This document shows, piece after piece, positions 52,178 through 61,447 of a stretch of DNA of 64,000 nt. Made by a program: the position numbers and the translations under genes. This stretch comes from Janthinobacterium sp. (GTDB taxonomy: Bacteria > Pseudomonadota > Gammaproteobacteria > Burkholderiales > Chitinibacteraceae), in the NCBI GenBank assembly GCA_025360045.1, contig JANYCY010000022.1, positions 50,561-114,560 of the forward strand. The letters are read 5' to 3'. The notes beneath the pieces are model-generated. The model searched no databases and was not told the DNA's origin. It was given only the letters and a program-made list of their open reading frames with translations. The first letter of the stretch is position 1. The number at the start of each line of letters is the position of its first letter.

Positions 52178-52691
52178 TGTGTCTCGCTCCATCCAAAATA
52201 AAGTCTGATTTGTTGGCTAAGACCTAGGGTAGGTAGTAGCACAAATCAGGTTTAGAGAGGTTTGCAGGCTTTTCGCCCGTCTAATTTTGTTTGAAGTGGT
52301 ATCTTCAATTATCGTTGTAAGGTTTGCGGATAGTAGCAGTTGTAGTTACCGTGTCAATGATTACAGGCACGTATTTGATGATTACTTTAGACGTTGTTAT
52401 ATTCTGATGATATAGAGCAATTCGGCACAATTTTATGCTCATACTTGCTAAGTGATTGTTATGAAAGGATATTGAAAGCAAGAGGGGAGGTAGAGTCGCA
52501 GGATGCTTGACTTGGCTGATGTGACACTGCAAATGAAGGGCAATATCCCGAGCTAAGCAACAAAAATGGCGTGAAGTGGTATTACGTAAGTTGAGTTTGT
52601 GGTTGTTACTTAATTGGCGGTGAACGGCGTTAGTACGAGGTTTGAATCCGGTATACTTGCAGCCATTGATTCACTTGCTGACGAGATGTTC
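52178..52691. other. Gene-free gap upstream of the chitinase gene
   Basis: An AT-rich 514-bp region between the divergent chitinase and basic-protein genes. It should hold both promoters and any chitin-responsive control, but I could not identify a convincing box or operator. No hairpin of note. Confidence 0.4.
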
Positions 52692-53120
52692 ATGCGTGGT
52701 TTTTTTCCTTTATTGCTTTGTGCTGCACTTTTTCCTTTTAGCGTTCAGGCTGAAGATGCCCCGCTGCCTTTTGACGTGCCTTCTGCCGCGCCCGTGATTC
52801 AGCGCACTGCAGTTGTTAGCAAACCAGTGGCTTATCGTCCTGTTGCTCAGCAGCCTGCGGTACAGCCCGTTAAGTCGCATCGCAATAAGCGCTCGGCACA
52901 CGCTACCCGAGTTAAAAAATCGAGTACTGCAAGTGTGGCTAAAAAGCAGAAAGGCACGCGGCCAGCTGTGGTGAAGAAAACGAAGGGCATTCGATCACTC
53001 GCCGTGCTCAGTAAGAAAAACACGAAGGTGAGTCAAAAGCGCTCTACTGTGAAGCCTAAGGGCGTTGTACATAAAAAACAGCCCACTCATAACAAGCAGA
53101 ACACAGTTAAAAAGCATTAA
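52692..53120 (+). CDS. Small exported Lys-rich basic protein
   Basis: 142 aa from ATG 52692 (MRGFFPLLLCAALFPFSVQA), giving a clear signal peptide; the longer ORF extends into non-coding sequence. The mature protein is short on hydrophobic residues and rich in Lys, Thr, Val and Ser, with many KK dipeptides and histone-H1-like composition (KKSSTASVAKKQKGTRPAVV). Unrecognised; probably unstructured and periplasmic or envelope bound. Start and reality are supported by the signal peptide and a terminator directly after it. Confidence 0.65.
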   Translation: MRGFFPLLLCAALFPFSVQAEDAPLPFDVPSAAPVIQRTAVVSKPVAYRPVAQQPAVQPVKSHRNKRSAHATRVKKSSTASVAKKQKGTRPAVVKKTKGIRSLAVLSKKNTKVSQKRSTVKPKGVVHKKQPTHNKQNTVKKH

Positions 53121-53149
53121 AACACGCCGCTAGCGGTGTAATCATGTGC

Positions 53150-53180
53150 AATTGGCAGCTTTCGGGCTGCCAATTTTATT
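53150..53180 (+). terminator. Intrinsic terminator after the basic protein gene
   Basis: A 10-bp perfect stem AATTGGCAGC / GCTGCCAATT, loop TTTCGG, followed by TTATT. It lies 30 bp after the stop. Confidence 0.85.
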
Positions 53181-53218
53181 GCGTGATCGCTTAATAAAGT
53201 CATAATCCTTGCGCTAGG

Positions 53219-53252
53219 GTTCAGTAGATCATAGTGCTATGATCTACTGAAC
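53219..53252. promoter_or_regulatory. 34-bp near-perfect palindrome upstream of a binding-protein gene
   Basis: GTTCAGTAGATCATAG, TG, then the exact reverse complement: 16-bp arms with a 2-nt centre. It ends 40 bp before the ATG of the downstream gene and follows the preceding terminator by 38 bp, so it lies where an operator or a leader hairpin would be. No match to a known operator was recognised. Confidence 0.5.
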
Positions 53253-53292
53253 AACCTTTCTTTATTACGCTTGTCTAACGCTTGGTACCGGT

Positions 53293-54015
53293 ATGCTCCC
53301 GTGTCGTTGCTTACTCATTGCCTGCTTGTTTTGTATGCCTAGCTTATTGTGGGCTGCTGACTTAAGGGTTTTGGTTTCAGAAGGCGATGCAATGCCTTGG
53401 GCTGAGGTGAGAAATAATCAGCTGAGTGCAGGGCTATATTTCGATCTTGGTCAGGCATTGGCGATACAAATGGGGCGCAAGGCCCACTTTGTACTATTGC
53501 CTCGAAAAAGGCTGATCCATGCGTTGGAGGAGGGGAGTGCAGATGTGATTTGTAATTACGTGCCCGTCTGGCTGCCTGGTGATTTTGATTGGAGTGCGCC
53601 TTTTATTCCTAATGCGGAGCTATTAATTAGCGATCTGCGAGCCAGAAAACCCGCGACCTTAGGCGGTTTTGCCAATGTGCATATTGGTACGGTATTGGGT
53701 TATGTCTATTCAGAGCTTGATGAAGTACTTGGCCTGCATTTTTTACGGGATGATGCGCCCAGCATGCATCATAATTTATTAAAAATGGCCGCAGGACGGG
53801 TACAGCATTTGGTGATTAATCAGTTTGAGCTTGAATATCTACAAAGGCAGGGCGAGTTTAAAACGCCTTTACACCCGTTTACGGTGCTCAGAAGTTTTAA
53901 AGGGCAGTGTGCAGTTTCTCGCCGAGGGCAGGTGAGTGTGGCGGAGGTCAATCAGACGATCGCAGTTTTGCAAACTCAGCAAGCGCTGCGAAAGATGATA
54001 GAGCGCTATCGCTAA
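53293..54015 (+). CDS. Periplasmic family 3-type solute-binding protein
   Basis: 240 aa with signal peptide (LPCRCLLIACLFCMPSLLWA). The mature part has the SBP_bac_3 pattern: LRVLVSEGDAMPWAEV, LSAGLYFDLGQALAIQMGRK, RKRLIHALEEGSADVICNYV, DFDWSAPFIPNAELLI, and IGTVLGYVYSELDEV. Such orphan proteins in Neisseriales and Vibrio often lack a transporter and may act as sensors. There is no permease or ATPase gene next to it. The ligand is unknown. Confidence 0.75.
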   Translation: MLPCRCLLIACLFCMPSLLWAADLRVLVSEGDAMPWAEVRNNQLSAGLYFDLGQALAIQMGRKAHFVLLPRKRLIHALEEGSADVICNYVPVWLPGDFDWSAPFIPNAELLISDLRARKPATLGGFANVHIGTVLGYVYSELDEVLGLHFLRDDAPSMHHNLLKMAAGRVQHLVINQFELEYLQRQGEFKTPLHPFTVLRSFKGQCAVSRRGQVSVAEVNQTIAVLQTQQALRKMIERYR

Positions 54016-54053
54016 AGCAATCCATTGAAAGTCTTGTTTCAAATGGATTGCTT
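54014..54053. terminator. Bidirectional hairpin between convergent genes
   Basis: AAGCAATCCATTGAAA pairs with TTTCAAATGGATTGCTT around GTCTTG, with one bulge. It overlaps the stop of the binding-protein gene and lies 11 bp from the aroA stop, so it may serve both. Confidence 0.7.
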
Positions 54054-54063
54054 GTGCGCTACG

Positions 54064-55353
54064 TTATGAAGAAATCTTGGCCAGCTCTTCAAAGTAAGTG
54101 GGGAAAGTTTTGGCCGTGCATTGCGGGTCGTTAATTTGCACCGCTACGCCTTTGACGGCTACCAGCGAGAAGCACATCGCCATGCGGTGATCGTCGTAAG
54201 TATCGATAGCCGCATTGGCAATCAGCGATTCAGGTGGTGTAACGGTAATAAAATCCTCACCCTCAATCACACTTGCGCCGATTTTACGCAGCTCGGTGGC
54301 CATGGCGCTGAGGCGGTCGGTTTCTTTAACGCGCCAGCTGGCGATATTTCTGAGTGTGGTCGGGCCCTTGGCAAACAGCGCCGCTACAGCGAGTGTCATC
54401 GCGGCATCGGGGATATGGTTCATATCCGCATCAATGCCAGTTAACTGGCCGCTTTTTGGTGGTGCGGCTTCAATAAAATTGCTACCCCAAGTGATCTCTG
54501 CGCCCATCAAGGCCAGTGCTTCGGCAAAGCGTTTATCGCCTTGAATACTGTCGCTGCCCATGCCGGTCACGCGCACCTTTCCGCCACCCATTGCACCTGC
54601 GGCTAAAAAGTAAGATGCAGATGAGGCATCGCCTTCTACTTCGATCATTCCAGGGCTTTGGTAAGTTTGACCAGCGGCAATACTAAAGCTGCTCCAGCCG
54701 TTTTGCTTAACCTGTACACCAAATTTCGCCATCAGTTTGAGCGTGATGTCGATATAAGGCTTGGAGATGAGTTCACCGATCACTTCGATGGTGACTGCTT
54801 GGCCGGTGAGCGGCAGCGCCATTAAGAGTGCCGTTAAAAACTGGCTGGAAACATTGCCTTTTACTTTGATGACTTGCCCATTAAATGCAGCAGGTTTAAT
54901 GCTCAGCGGCGGGTAGCCTTCTACGCCAGTGCAGCTAATCTCTGCACCCGCTTCACGCAGGGCATTGACTAAATCGCCAATCGGGCGCTCGTGCATACGG
55001 GCCACACCGCTCAGGGTGTAATGGCCTTGGCTGAGCGCCAAGGCTGCGGTCAGTGGGCGAAATGCGGTACCTGCATTGCCTAGGAATAATTCTGCTGCTT
55101 TAACCGGAAACGCACCTGCTGCGCCGTGCACAATAAAATCACGGCTCTCCCCGATTTGCTGCCATTTAATCCCTAATGCTTTCAGCGCTTCAAGCATGTA
55201 ATGGATATCGTCTGCGGCCAGCAAGCCTTTCACTTCCGTTGTGCCTTGTGCGAGTGCTGCAAGCAAAAGGGTGCGGTTTGAAATGCTTTTGGAGCCGGGC
55301 AGAGCAACGGTGCCGTTGACGCGGGCGATAGGGGCGAGATCGAGGTATTCCAT
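54064..55353 (-). CDS. aroA: 3-phosphoshikimate 1-carboxyvinyltransferase (EPSP synthase)
   Basis: 429-aa enzyme of the shikimate pathway, joining shikimate-3-phosphate and phosphoenolpyruvate. Visible: [20 protein letters not shown] (substrate-binding start), [19 protein letters not shown] (the segment of the glyphosate site, class I type), [33 protein letters not shown], and the C-terminal [18 protein letters not shown] and [14 protein letters not shown]. Full length; ATG 55353. Near-adjacent waaF gene on the same strand (27 bp) suggests co-transcription. Confidence 0.96.
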   Translation of the reverse strand: MEYLDLAPIARVNGTVALPGSKSISNRTLLLAALAQGTTEVKGLLAADDIHYMLEALKALGIKWQQIGESRDFIVHGAAGAFPVKAAELFLGNAGTAFRPLTAALALSQGHYTLSGVARMHERPIGDLVNALREAGAEISCTGVEGYPPLSIKPAAFNGQVIKVKGNVSSQFLTALLMALPLTGQAVTIEVIGELISKPYIDITLKLMAKFGVQVKQNGWSSFSIAAGQTYQSPGMIEVEGDASSASYFLAAGAMGGGKVRVTGMGSDSIQGDKRFAEALALMGAEITWGSNFIEAAPPKSGQLTGIDADMNHIPDAAMTLAVAALFAKGPTTLRNIASWRVKETDRLSAMATELRKIGASVIEGEDFITVTPPESLIANAAIDTYDDHRMAMCFSLVAVKGVAVQINDPQCTAKTFPTYFEELAKISS

Positions 55354-55380
55354 AGTGCCTTCCGTGTAAAAGTTGGGATA

Positions 55381-56388
55381 TCAGTTCAGTAGTTTGTCTA
55401 AGGCTGCCAATACCTTGTCTGGTCCTAGCTGATTGAGGCAGTTCATATGTTTAAGCGGACAGACGCGTTCAAAACAGGGACTGCACTCCAAATCTAAAGT
55501 CACAATTTCGGCATTAGCCGATAAAGGCGGGGTGAATTCGGGTGAGCTGGAGCCATAAATGGCAACCAGCGGGCGTTCCAGTGCGGCAGCTACATGCATC
55601 AGGCCAGAATCATTACTGACTACGGCGCGGGCCAGCGACATCATATCGATGGCTTCAGCCAGCGAGGTTTTACCGCAGTAATCAATGACTTCTGGCGCGC
55701 CAGCCAGAATCTCGTCAGCAATTTCCCGATCTTTATTCGAGCCGAAAATACAGACTTGAAAGTCACGGTTGAGCAGGGTTTGGGCAAGGGCGGCCATATG
55801 GCTGCCCGGCCAGCGTTTTGCCGGGCCATATTCTGCGCCGGGGCAGAGTGCAATCATCGGCTTACTGGTATCAAAACCCAATTTAGCAGCACTGGCCGCG
55901 CGGTCTTGGTCGTTCACCACTAAATGCGGGAAGGGAACGGGGCGAGCGATAGGCTGATTGGCGTCTTCGGCCAGCGCCGCAAAGCGTTCGACCATTTGCG
56001 GCAAGGCCAGCGGATCGAGCACGCGGGTGTCATTCAGAAAACCATAGCGCGATTCCCCCACCCAGCCCGTGCGGGTCTTGATGCCGCTAAAGAGTGGCAG
56101 CAGGGCAGATTTAAGCGAATTCGGCAGCACAATCACTTGATCGTAGCCACGCTTTTTCATTTGCCGCGCTAATGTCCAGCGCGTGCCCAGTTTTAGTTCG
56201 CCATGGCCAAAAGGCGTATCAAATGATTCGCTTACTTCGGGCATGCGGGCGTGCAGAGGGCGTGTCCAAGCAGGGGCGAGTACATCCAGAATCAGGCCGG
56301 GATGGCGTTGATGCAGGCGTCGATAAAGAGGCTGGGCCATAATGGCGTCGCCAACCCACGCTGGGGCAATAATCAGAATTTTTTTCAT
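55381..56388 (-). CDS. waaF: Lipopolysaccharide heptosyltransferase II
   Basis: 335-aa GT9 glycosyltransferase that adds the second heptose to the LPS inner core at the cytoplasmic face of the inner membrane. Signatures: ILIIAPAWVGDAIMAQPLYRRL, VIVLPNSLKSALLPLFSGI, RTGWVGESRYG, IALCPGAEYGPAKRWPG and VSNDSGLMHVAAAL, the donor-binding site. ATG 56388. Upstream lies a nested palindrome, then a zinc-finger gene. Confidence 0.94.
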   Translation of the reverse strand: MKKILIIAPAWVGDAIMAQPLYRRLHQRHPGLILDVLAPAWTRPLHARMPEVSESFDTPFGHGELKLGTRWTLARQMKKRGYDQVIVLPNSLKSALLPLFSGIKTRTGWVGESRYGFLNDTRVLDPLALPQMVERFAALAEDANQPIARPVPFPHLVVNDQDRAASAAKLGFDTSKPMIALCPGAEYGPAKRWPGSHMAALAQTLLNRDFQVCIFGSNKDREIADEILAGAPEVIDYCGKTSLAEAIDMMSLARAVVSNDSGLMHVAAALERPLVAIYGSSSPEFTPPLSANAEIVTLDLECSPCFERVCPLKHMNCLNQLGPDKVLAALDKLLN

Positions 56389-56454
56389 AAGCTCAGGAGG
56401 GACGAATTGGCCATGAAACCTTATTCGGTCAATTCATCTGGGGGTATTGTCCTG

Positions 56455-56628
56455 TAAGGCGGGTGAAACCCAATCCTATCAACTTAGCTAGATGTCATTA
56501 CGTTTTTAGCGCAATGACAAATATTGAATCATCGTAGGGCGGGTGAAACCCGCGTGTTTTGCAGCATCGCTCGCGGGTTTCACCCGCCCTACAAAAACAT
56601 TTCGCTGAAGTTGATAGGATTGGGGTGA
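56455..56628. repeat. Nested REP-like palindromes (one element inserted in another)
   Basis: Inner element: GTAGGGCGGGTGAAACCCGC(G) at 56534-56554 and its exact reverse complement at 56572-56592 (21-bp arms). Outer arms: AATCCTATCAACTT (56472-56485) and AAGTTGATAGGATT (56608-56621), each next to a GGTGAAACCC half-site. This reads as a second unit interrupting an older one. It lies between waaF and the zinc-finger gene. Confidence 0.8.
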
Positions 56629-56664
56629 AACCCACCAAGGAAGGTCATCATATTGCGGTGCTGC

Positions 56665-56865
56665 TTAATGCCCCTTCACAACTTCACCGGCTTTTAGGCG
56701 GTAGTGCGTGCCACAGTACGGGCAAAGCGCTTCGCCATTTTTGGCAACAGGTAAGAATACACGTGGGTGTGAATTCCAGCTCAGCATATTAGGCATGGGG
56801 CAATGTAGTGGTAAATCGCTGGCCAGTACTTCGATTTCACGTTGGGTATTTTCTTTGAGTTCCAT
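56665..56865 (-). CDS. Zinc-finger (zf-CHCC) domain protein
   Basis: 66-aa protein with the CHCC zinc site of the NDUFS6-like family: LHCPMPN at residues 20-26, an SHPRVFLP motif, and CPYCGTHYRL near the C terminus. It is a small soluble protein of unknown role, common between waaF and ilvE in betaproteobacteria. ATG 56865; it is transcribed with ilvE upstream (83 bp gap). Confidence 0.88.
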   Translation of the reverse strand: MELKENTQREIEVLASDLPLHCPMPNMLSWNSHPRVFLPVAKNGEALCPYCGTHYRLKAGEVVKGH

Positions 56866-56948
56866 GGATTTTCTCTTTCATGCTGGGTGATTCAATCACC
56901 ATAGTTCAAGGGAGCAGATGGGCTCCACTCCCTGCTTCAATATTAATA

Positions 56949-57869
56949 TTAAATCAGTGTCAGCCAATCTTCGTGGAGAGGGTCTAAACCCTTCACGCAG
57001 TCAAAATAGCGTTTTTGTAAGCGTTCGGTAATCGGGCCTCGGCTACCAATGCCAATTGGACGATTATCCAGCTCACGGATCGGCGTGACTTCGGCGGCAG
57101 TGCCAGTGAAGAACGCTTCATCTGCGGTATAGACTTCATCGCGGGTGATGCGTTTTTCGATGACTTCGATGCCTTCTTCTTTCGCCAGCGTAATCACGGT
57201 ATTACGGGTAATGCCATCTAAACAGCTGGAGACATCCGGTGTATAGAGTTTACCTTTTTTAACAATAAACAGATTTTCCCCTGCGCCTTCAGATACATAG
57301 CCTTCGGTATCGAGCAGCATGGCCTCATCGTAGCCATCAGCAGCCGCTTCTTGGTGCGCCAAAATGGAGTTGACGTAATAACCGCTGGCTTTGGCACGCA
57401 CCATGGATACATTCACATGGTGGCGAGTAAAGCTGGATACCTTAACGCGAATCCCTTTTTCTAAGCCTTCAGTGCCCAGATAAGCACCCCACGGCCATGC
57501 CGCAACGATCACATTAATGGTGTTATTGGTCGCTGCGATACCAAGCTTTTCAGAGCCAACAAAGGCCAGCGGACGCAGGTAGCAAGAAGCGAGTTTGTTT
57601 TCACGCACGACCGTCTTTTGCGCTTCGAAGATTTCTTCAAAGCTAAACGGAATATTCATTTGAAAAATTTTGGCTGAGTTAAATAAACGCTCAGTGTGAT
57701 CGTGCAGGCGGAAAATGGCAGTGCCCTTTGGGGTTTCATAAGCGCGCACACCTTCAAACACGCCCATGCCGTAATGCAGGGTGTGGGTTAGAACGTGTGT
57801 GGTCGCATCACGCCACGGTACTAATTTACCGTCATACCAAATAAGCCCATCGCGGTCAGACATCGACAT
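56949..57869 (-). CDS. ilvE: Branched-chain amino acid aminotransferase
   Basis: 306 aa from ATG 57869, eight bases after AGGAG. Class IV PLP transaminase for the last step of Leu/Ile/Val synthesis. Visible: WYDGKLVPWRDATTHVLTHT, HYGMGVFEGVRAYET, SCYLRPLAFVGSEKLG, the catalytic Lys in VSMVRAKASGYYVNS, DEAMLLDTEGYVSEGAGEN (phosphate-binding), and DGITRNTVITLA. Full length. It is followed by a zinc-finger gene. Confidence 0.95.
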   Translation of the reverse strand: MSMSDRDGLIWYDGKLVPWRDATTHVLTHTLHYGMGVFEGVRAYETPKGTAIFRLHDHTERLFNSAKIFQMNIPFSFEEIFEAQKTVVRENKLASCYLRPLAFVGSEKLGIAATNNTINVIVAAWPWGAYLGTEGLEKGIRVKVSSFTRHHVNVSMVRAKASGYYVNSILAHQEAAADGYDEAMLLDTEGYVSEGAGENLFIVKKGKLYTPDVSSCLDGITRNTVITLAKEEGIEVIEKRITRDEVYTADEAFFTGTAAEVTPIRELDNRPIGIGSRGPITERLQKRYFDCVKGLDPLHEDWLTLI

Positions 57870-58129
57870 ATTGCAAACTCCTGCCCAAAGCATTGATGAA
57901 AATAGTGAGCGCTAATTGTAACTGAAAACGAGAGGGCTGTTGGCGGGGGTTAAGCGGGCAGTAACAAACGATCGTTAGCCTCCGTGTTTATAAGCTAATA
58001 GACATAATGAGGGGCACTTTAGGATTGTTGTGTAAAACTAAAGTATCTATTCATCATACATTCATGTGTATTTAGTGAGATACCGCATTAGTATAAGTAA
58101 AAACTAATATTTAACAGAGTGAGGATGCT

Positions 58130-59896
58130 GTGGAAACTGACCAAGATGAAATCCTTGTATCGGCTACAGGAAGTGCAGAGCTTGCCACTGTGCTGGCGGC
58201 GAGCTTGGCCTTGGCGGCCTGTGGTGGCTCTCAAGGTGAGCCTCAAAGTGCCCCTGTTAGTGTTGCTGTTCCCGTGATTATTAAGCCGAAAACAGACACA
58301 GAGGCGGCTCGTTTTCTTGCCCAAGCAGGCTTTGGTGGCCGTCAGTCAGAGATCAATGCCCTGAAAGAATCTGGCTATGAGGCATGGTTGACCCAGCAGT
58401 TTAATACCGCGCCCCCACCGTCCCGTTGGGCGTATGCCAATGAATTGCGTAATAAAGACTTGCCTGCGTATCAAAATTGGCAGGTTTTGCCCAATATTTT
58501 GTGGCAAAGCATGCTGACAGGAAGTGATGTATTGCAGCAGCGGATGACCTTGGCTTTGTCAGAAATCTTTGTGATTAGCTATGCAGGGGTGGATGTGCCG
58601 GGGCCACTTAAAGCGCTAGTGATGGCTGATTTTATGGATATTTTGCAAAAGAACGCGTTTGGCAATTTTTATAATTTACTGAGCGATGTCACGCTAAGCC
58701 TAGCGATGGGGCGGATGCTGGGCACCTTGGGCAATTTAAAAGAAGACAACAAAGGCCGTCGCCCCGATGAAAATTATGCGCGTGAGGTGATGCAGCTCTT
58801 TACGATTGGCCTTTATGAATTAAGTCTGGATGGATCATTAAAGAAAGATACTAAGGGTCAGCCGATTGAAACCTATAGCCTCGATACGGTCAGCAATCTG
58901 GCGCGTGTGTTTACCGGCTGGACTGCGCCTTTGCAATTTAATGTGCCTAATCCTGATATTGAAATAACAAGAAAGCCGATGACATTGCAAAGCACCAATC
59001 ACTCGCTTTTAGAAAAGAGTTTTTTGGGGGTTACGATCTCAGCCGGAAGCAATGGTACTGAATCACTTAAAATCGCTTTGACAACGCTTTTTAATCATCC
59101 CAATGTTGGACCGTTTATTGGCAAGCAATTGATACAAAGGTTTGTGTGCAGCAATCCTAGCCCAGCTTATATTGCACGCGTTGCAACTGCCTTTAATGGC
59201 GGCGCTCAGGGCGCGCGGGGCGATATGAAAAACGTGCTTTCTGCTATTTTGCTTGATCCTGAAGCGCGGCAAGCCCCAGATGGCAATGTGTTTGCGGGTA
59301 AACATCGCGAGCCGATGATTCGCTTGGTGCAGCTGATTAAAACGCTGGATTACCGAAGCCCAGATGGCGCATGGCGCTTGGGAAACACCACTGATCCGGC
59401 GTGGCGTTTGGGGCAGGGGCCATTAGGGGCGAGTAGCGTGTTTAACTTTTTTAGACCGGGTTACGCTCCACCAGGCTCTGAGCTGGCCAAGCAGGGTTTG
59501 CTTGCGCCTGAAATGCAAATTGTCTCGGAAATCACCACGATTGTGCAGCTTAACTATTGGTATGGCTTGTTGACAGCGCCTGAGAGCAATACCTTACGTA
59601 CCTATAACGATAGTAATGGTGCAAGTCAAAATGATAAAAAAGAAACGGGGCTTTCCTTGTTTTTAAATGAGGAAAAAGCTTTGGCCGATCAGCCCGCAGT
59701 CTTAGTCGAGCGATTTAATCTTTTATTTGCTTGTGGGCAACTCAGTGAGGGGGTGAAAGCGGCGATTGTCGCCAGTATTAGTAAGCTGGCGATGAGCGAC
59801 CCCAATCCCGTCAAACTCGATATTCAAAAACAAAATCGCGTTGTTGCGGCCTTGTTAATGGTGCTGAGCAATCCAGAATATTTGGTTTTAAAATAA
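58130..59896 (+). CDS. DUF1800 family exported lipoprotein
   Basis: 588-aa protein from GTG 58130 (GAGGATG ribosome site). A lipobox-like LALAACGG is present about residue 25 after a hydrophobic stretch. The DUF1800 domain fills the rest: ARFLAQAGFGGRQSEINALK, YEAWLTQQFNTAPPP, QQRMTLALSEIFVIS, DENYAREVMQLFTIGLYEL, NLARVFTGWTAP, and FFRPGYAPPGSELAKQGLLAPEMQ (seen in parts). The role is unknown. It forms an operon with a DUF1501 gene 9 bp downstream, the common pairing of these two families. Confidence 0.85.
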   Translation: METDQDEILVSATGSAELATVLAASLALAACGGSQGEPQSAPVSVAVPVIIKPKTDTEAARFLAQAGFGGRQSEINALKESGYEAWLTQQFNTAPPPSRWAYANELRNKDLPAYQNWQVLPNILWQSMLTGSDVLQQRMTLALSEIFVISYAGVDVPGPLKALVMADFMDILQKNAFGNFYNLLSDVTLSLAMGRMLGTLGNLKEDNKGRRPDENYAREVMQLFTIGLYELSLDGSLKKDTKGQPIETYSLDTVSNLARVFTGWTAPLQFNVPNPDIEITRKPMTLQSTNHSLLEKSFLGVTISAGSNGTESLKIALTTLFNHPNVGPFIGKQLIQRFVCSNPSPAYIARVATAFNGGAQGARGDMKNVLSAILLDPEARQAPDGNVFAGKHREPMIRLVQLIKTLDYRSPDGAWRLGNTTDPAWRLGQGPLGASSVFNFFRPGYAPPGSELAKQGLLAPEMQIVSEITTIVQLNYWYGLLTAPESNTLRTYNDSNGASQNDKKETGLSLFLNEEKALADQPAVLVERFNLLFACGQLSEGVKAAIVASISKLAMSDPNPVKLDIQKQNRVVAALLMVLSNPEYLVLK

Positions 59897-59905
59897 GGAA
59901 CTCCG

Positions 59906-61267
59906 ATGGATAAGGATCTTTCACGTCGCGAGTTCTTACGTCGCGCAGGGATGTTGGCGGCCACGGGTGTAGCGGCACCGATGGCTTTTAATTTGGCATT
60001 AATGAGTGAGGCCGCTGCTGCGGCGAATCCTAGCGACTATAAGGCACTGGTCTGTGTGTTTTTGGCTGGGGGGAATGATCATCAAAACACGATGATTCCT
60101 TATGATTTACCTAATTACAATGCCTATGCCGCGATCCGCCAAGCCTTGGCCACACCCCGTGCACAGCTTAATGCGTTGCCGAAATTATTAAGTGATGGCA
60201 GGCAAATGGCGCTGGCCCCGCAGCTATCGGGCTTGTCTGCTTTATTTGCAGCGGAGCGTTTGGCCGTGGTGGCGAATATAGGGCCGCTTATTCAGCCGAC
60301 GACTAAATTGCAGTATCAAGCGCGAAGTGTTCCTCTGCCGCCTAAGTTGTTTTCGCATAATGATCAGCAGAGTTACTGGATGTCTTCGATGGCAGAAGGC
60401 GCTGATTCGGGCTGGGGCGGGCGGGCAGGGGATCTATTTCTGAGTGGCAATACCAATGCGGCGCTCAGCTGTGTTTCGGTAGGTGGGGTTGGCTTGTATT
60501 TAAGTGGCAAAGAGGCGCGAAGTTTTTCTGTCGGTGTTAATGGCAATCCTCTGCTTTTAGGTGGCTCTAATACCCTATTGGGCCCGAGTTTCGTGAGCGA
60601 ACTTAAAGCGATGATGGCGAGCAGTAAAAGCAATCATCTAGAAAATGAATATGTAAAAGTGACTCAGCGTGGTTTGAATACGTCCTCTCAACTGGATACG
60701 GCACTCAAAGGCGCGCCGGTATTAACAACGGTATTTCCTAAGGGGAATACGCTGGCTGATTCGTTGAAAATGGTGGCTAAACTCATCAGTGTTCGCGGGC
60801 AGCTGGGTAATCAACGGCAGGTGTTTATGGTGCAGCTGGGTGGCTTTGATCTGCACGATGGTTTGGTGGCGAAGCATCCATTGCTGCTGACGACGCTCAA
60901 TGATGCGTTGATGGCCTTTGATGGCGCATTAACAGAGCTGGGCTTGCAAAACCAAGTGACTACCTTTACGGGGTCTGAATTTGGCCGCACTTTAAGTAGC
61001 AATGGGGATGGGTCAGATCATGGCTGGGCGAGTCATCATTTTGTGATGGGTGGCGCTGTAGCGGGTGGGCAGATTTATGGGCGAGTGCCCTTGCCGGTGA
61101 TTGGTGGGGGCGACGATGTGGGGCAGGGGCGTTATATTCCTGACCTATCTGTGGAGCAGATGGCATGGCCCTTAGCTAAGTGGTTTGGTGTGCCAGATGC
61201 GGATCGCTATCTCGTTTTGCCTACTTTGGCGAGATTCGATGAAAATGCTTTGAAGGTCATGAGGTAG
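59906..61267 (+). CDS. DUF1501 family protein with Tat signal
   Basis: 453 aa; ATG 59906 has AAGGA nine bases before it. A twin-arginine signal is clear: SRREFLRRAGMLAATGVAAP, cleavage after EAAA. The DUF1501 (sulfatase-like/alkaline phosphatase superfamily) body shows LVCVFLAGGNDHQNTMIPYD, QQSYWMSSMAEGADSGWGGR, VFMVQLGGFDLHDGLV and TGSEFGRTLSSNGDGSDHGW, with conserved Asp/His positions of the metal site. It is probably an exported phospho- or sulfo-hydrolase-like protein working with its DUF1800 neighbour; no substrate is known. Confidence 0.85.
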   Translation: MDKDLSRREFLRRAGMLAATGVAAPMAFNLALMSEAAAAANPSDYKALVCVFLAGGNDHQNTMIPYDLPNYNAYAAIRQALATPRAQLNALPKLLSDGRQMALAPQLSGLSALFAAERLAVVANIGPLIQPTTKLQYQARSVPLPPKLFSHNDQQSYWMSSMAEGADSGWGGRAGDLFLSGNTNAALSCVSVGGVGLYLSGKEARSFSVGVNGNPLLLGGSNTLLGPSFVSELKAMMASSKSNHLENEYVKVTQRGLNTSSQLDTALKGAPVLTTVFPKGNTLADSLKMVAKLISVRGQLGNQRQVFMVQLGGFDLHDGLVAKHPLLLTTLNDALMAFDGALTELGLQNQVTTFTGSEFGRTLSSNGDGSDHGWASHHFVMGGAVAGGQIYGRVPLPVIGGGDDVGQGRYIPDLSVEQMAWPLAKWFGVPDADRYLVLPTLARFDENALKVMR

Positions 61268-61392
61268 GGCGCTCTCGAAGCGAAGCGCAGTGCGCCATAA
61301 GCCATGAGTAGGGGGAGATTCTAAAACTGGTTTTTTGTGTCCTGTGGCGTACTGCGCCTATCGCTGAGCGACTAAATACAGTCGCACGCAGA

Positions 61393-61418
61393 GCTGAGCG
61401 ACAACAGGGTCGCTCAGC
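61393..61418. repeat. Hairpin downstream of the DUF1501 gene
   Basis: GCTGAGCGAC / GTCGCTCAGC, a 10-bp perfect stem with a 6-nt loop; a third half-site GCTGAGCGAC is at about 61363. It lies in the 180-bp gap between convergent genes and may act as a terminator without a T-run. Confidence 0.5.
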
Positions 61419-61447
61419 GAAGCTTCGAGTACGCCCCACAAGGTGGC

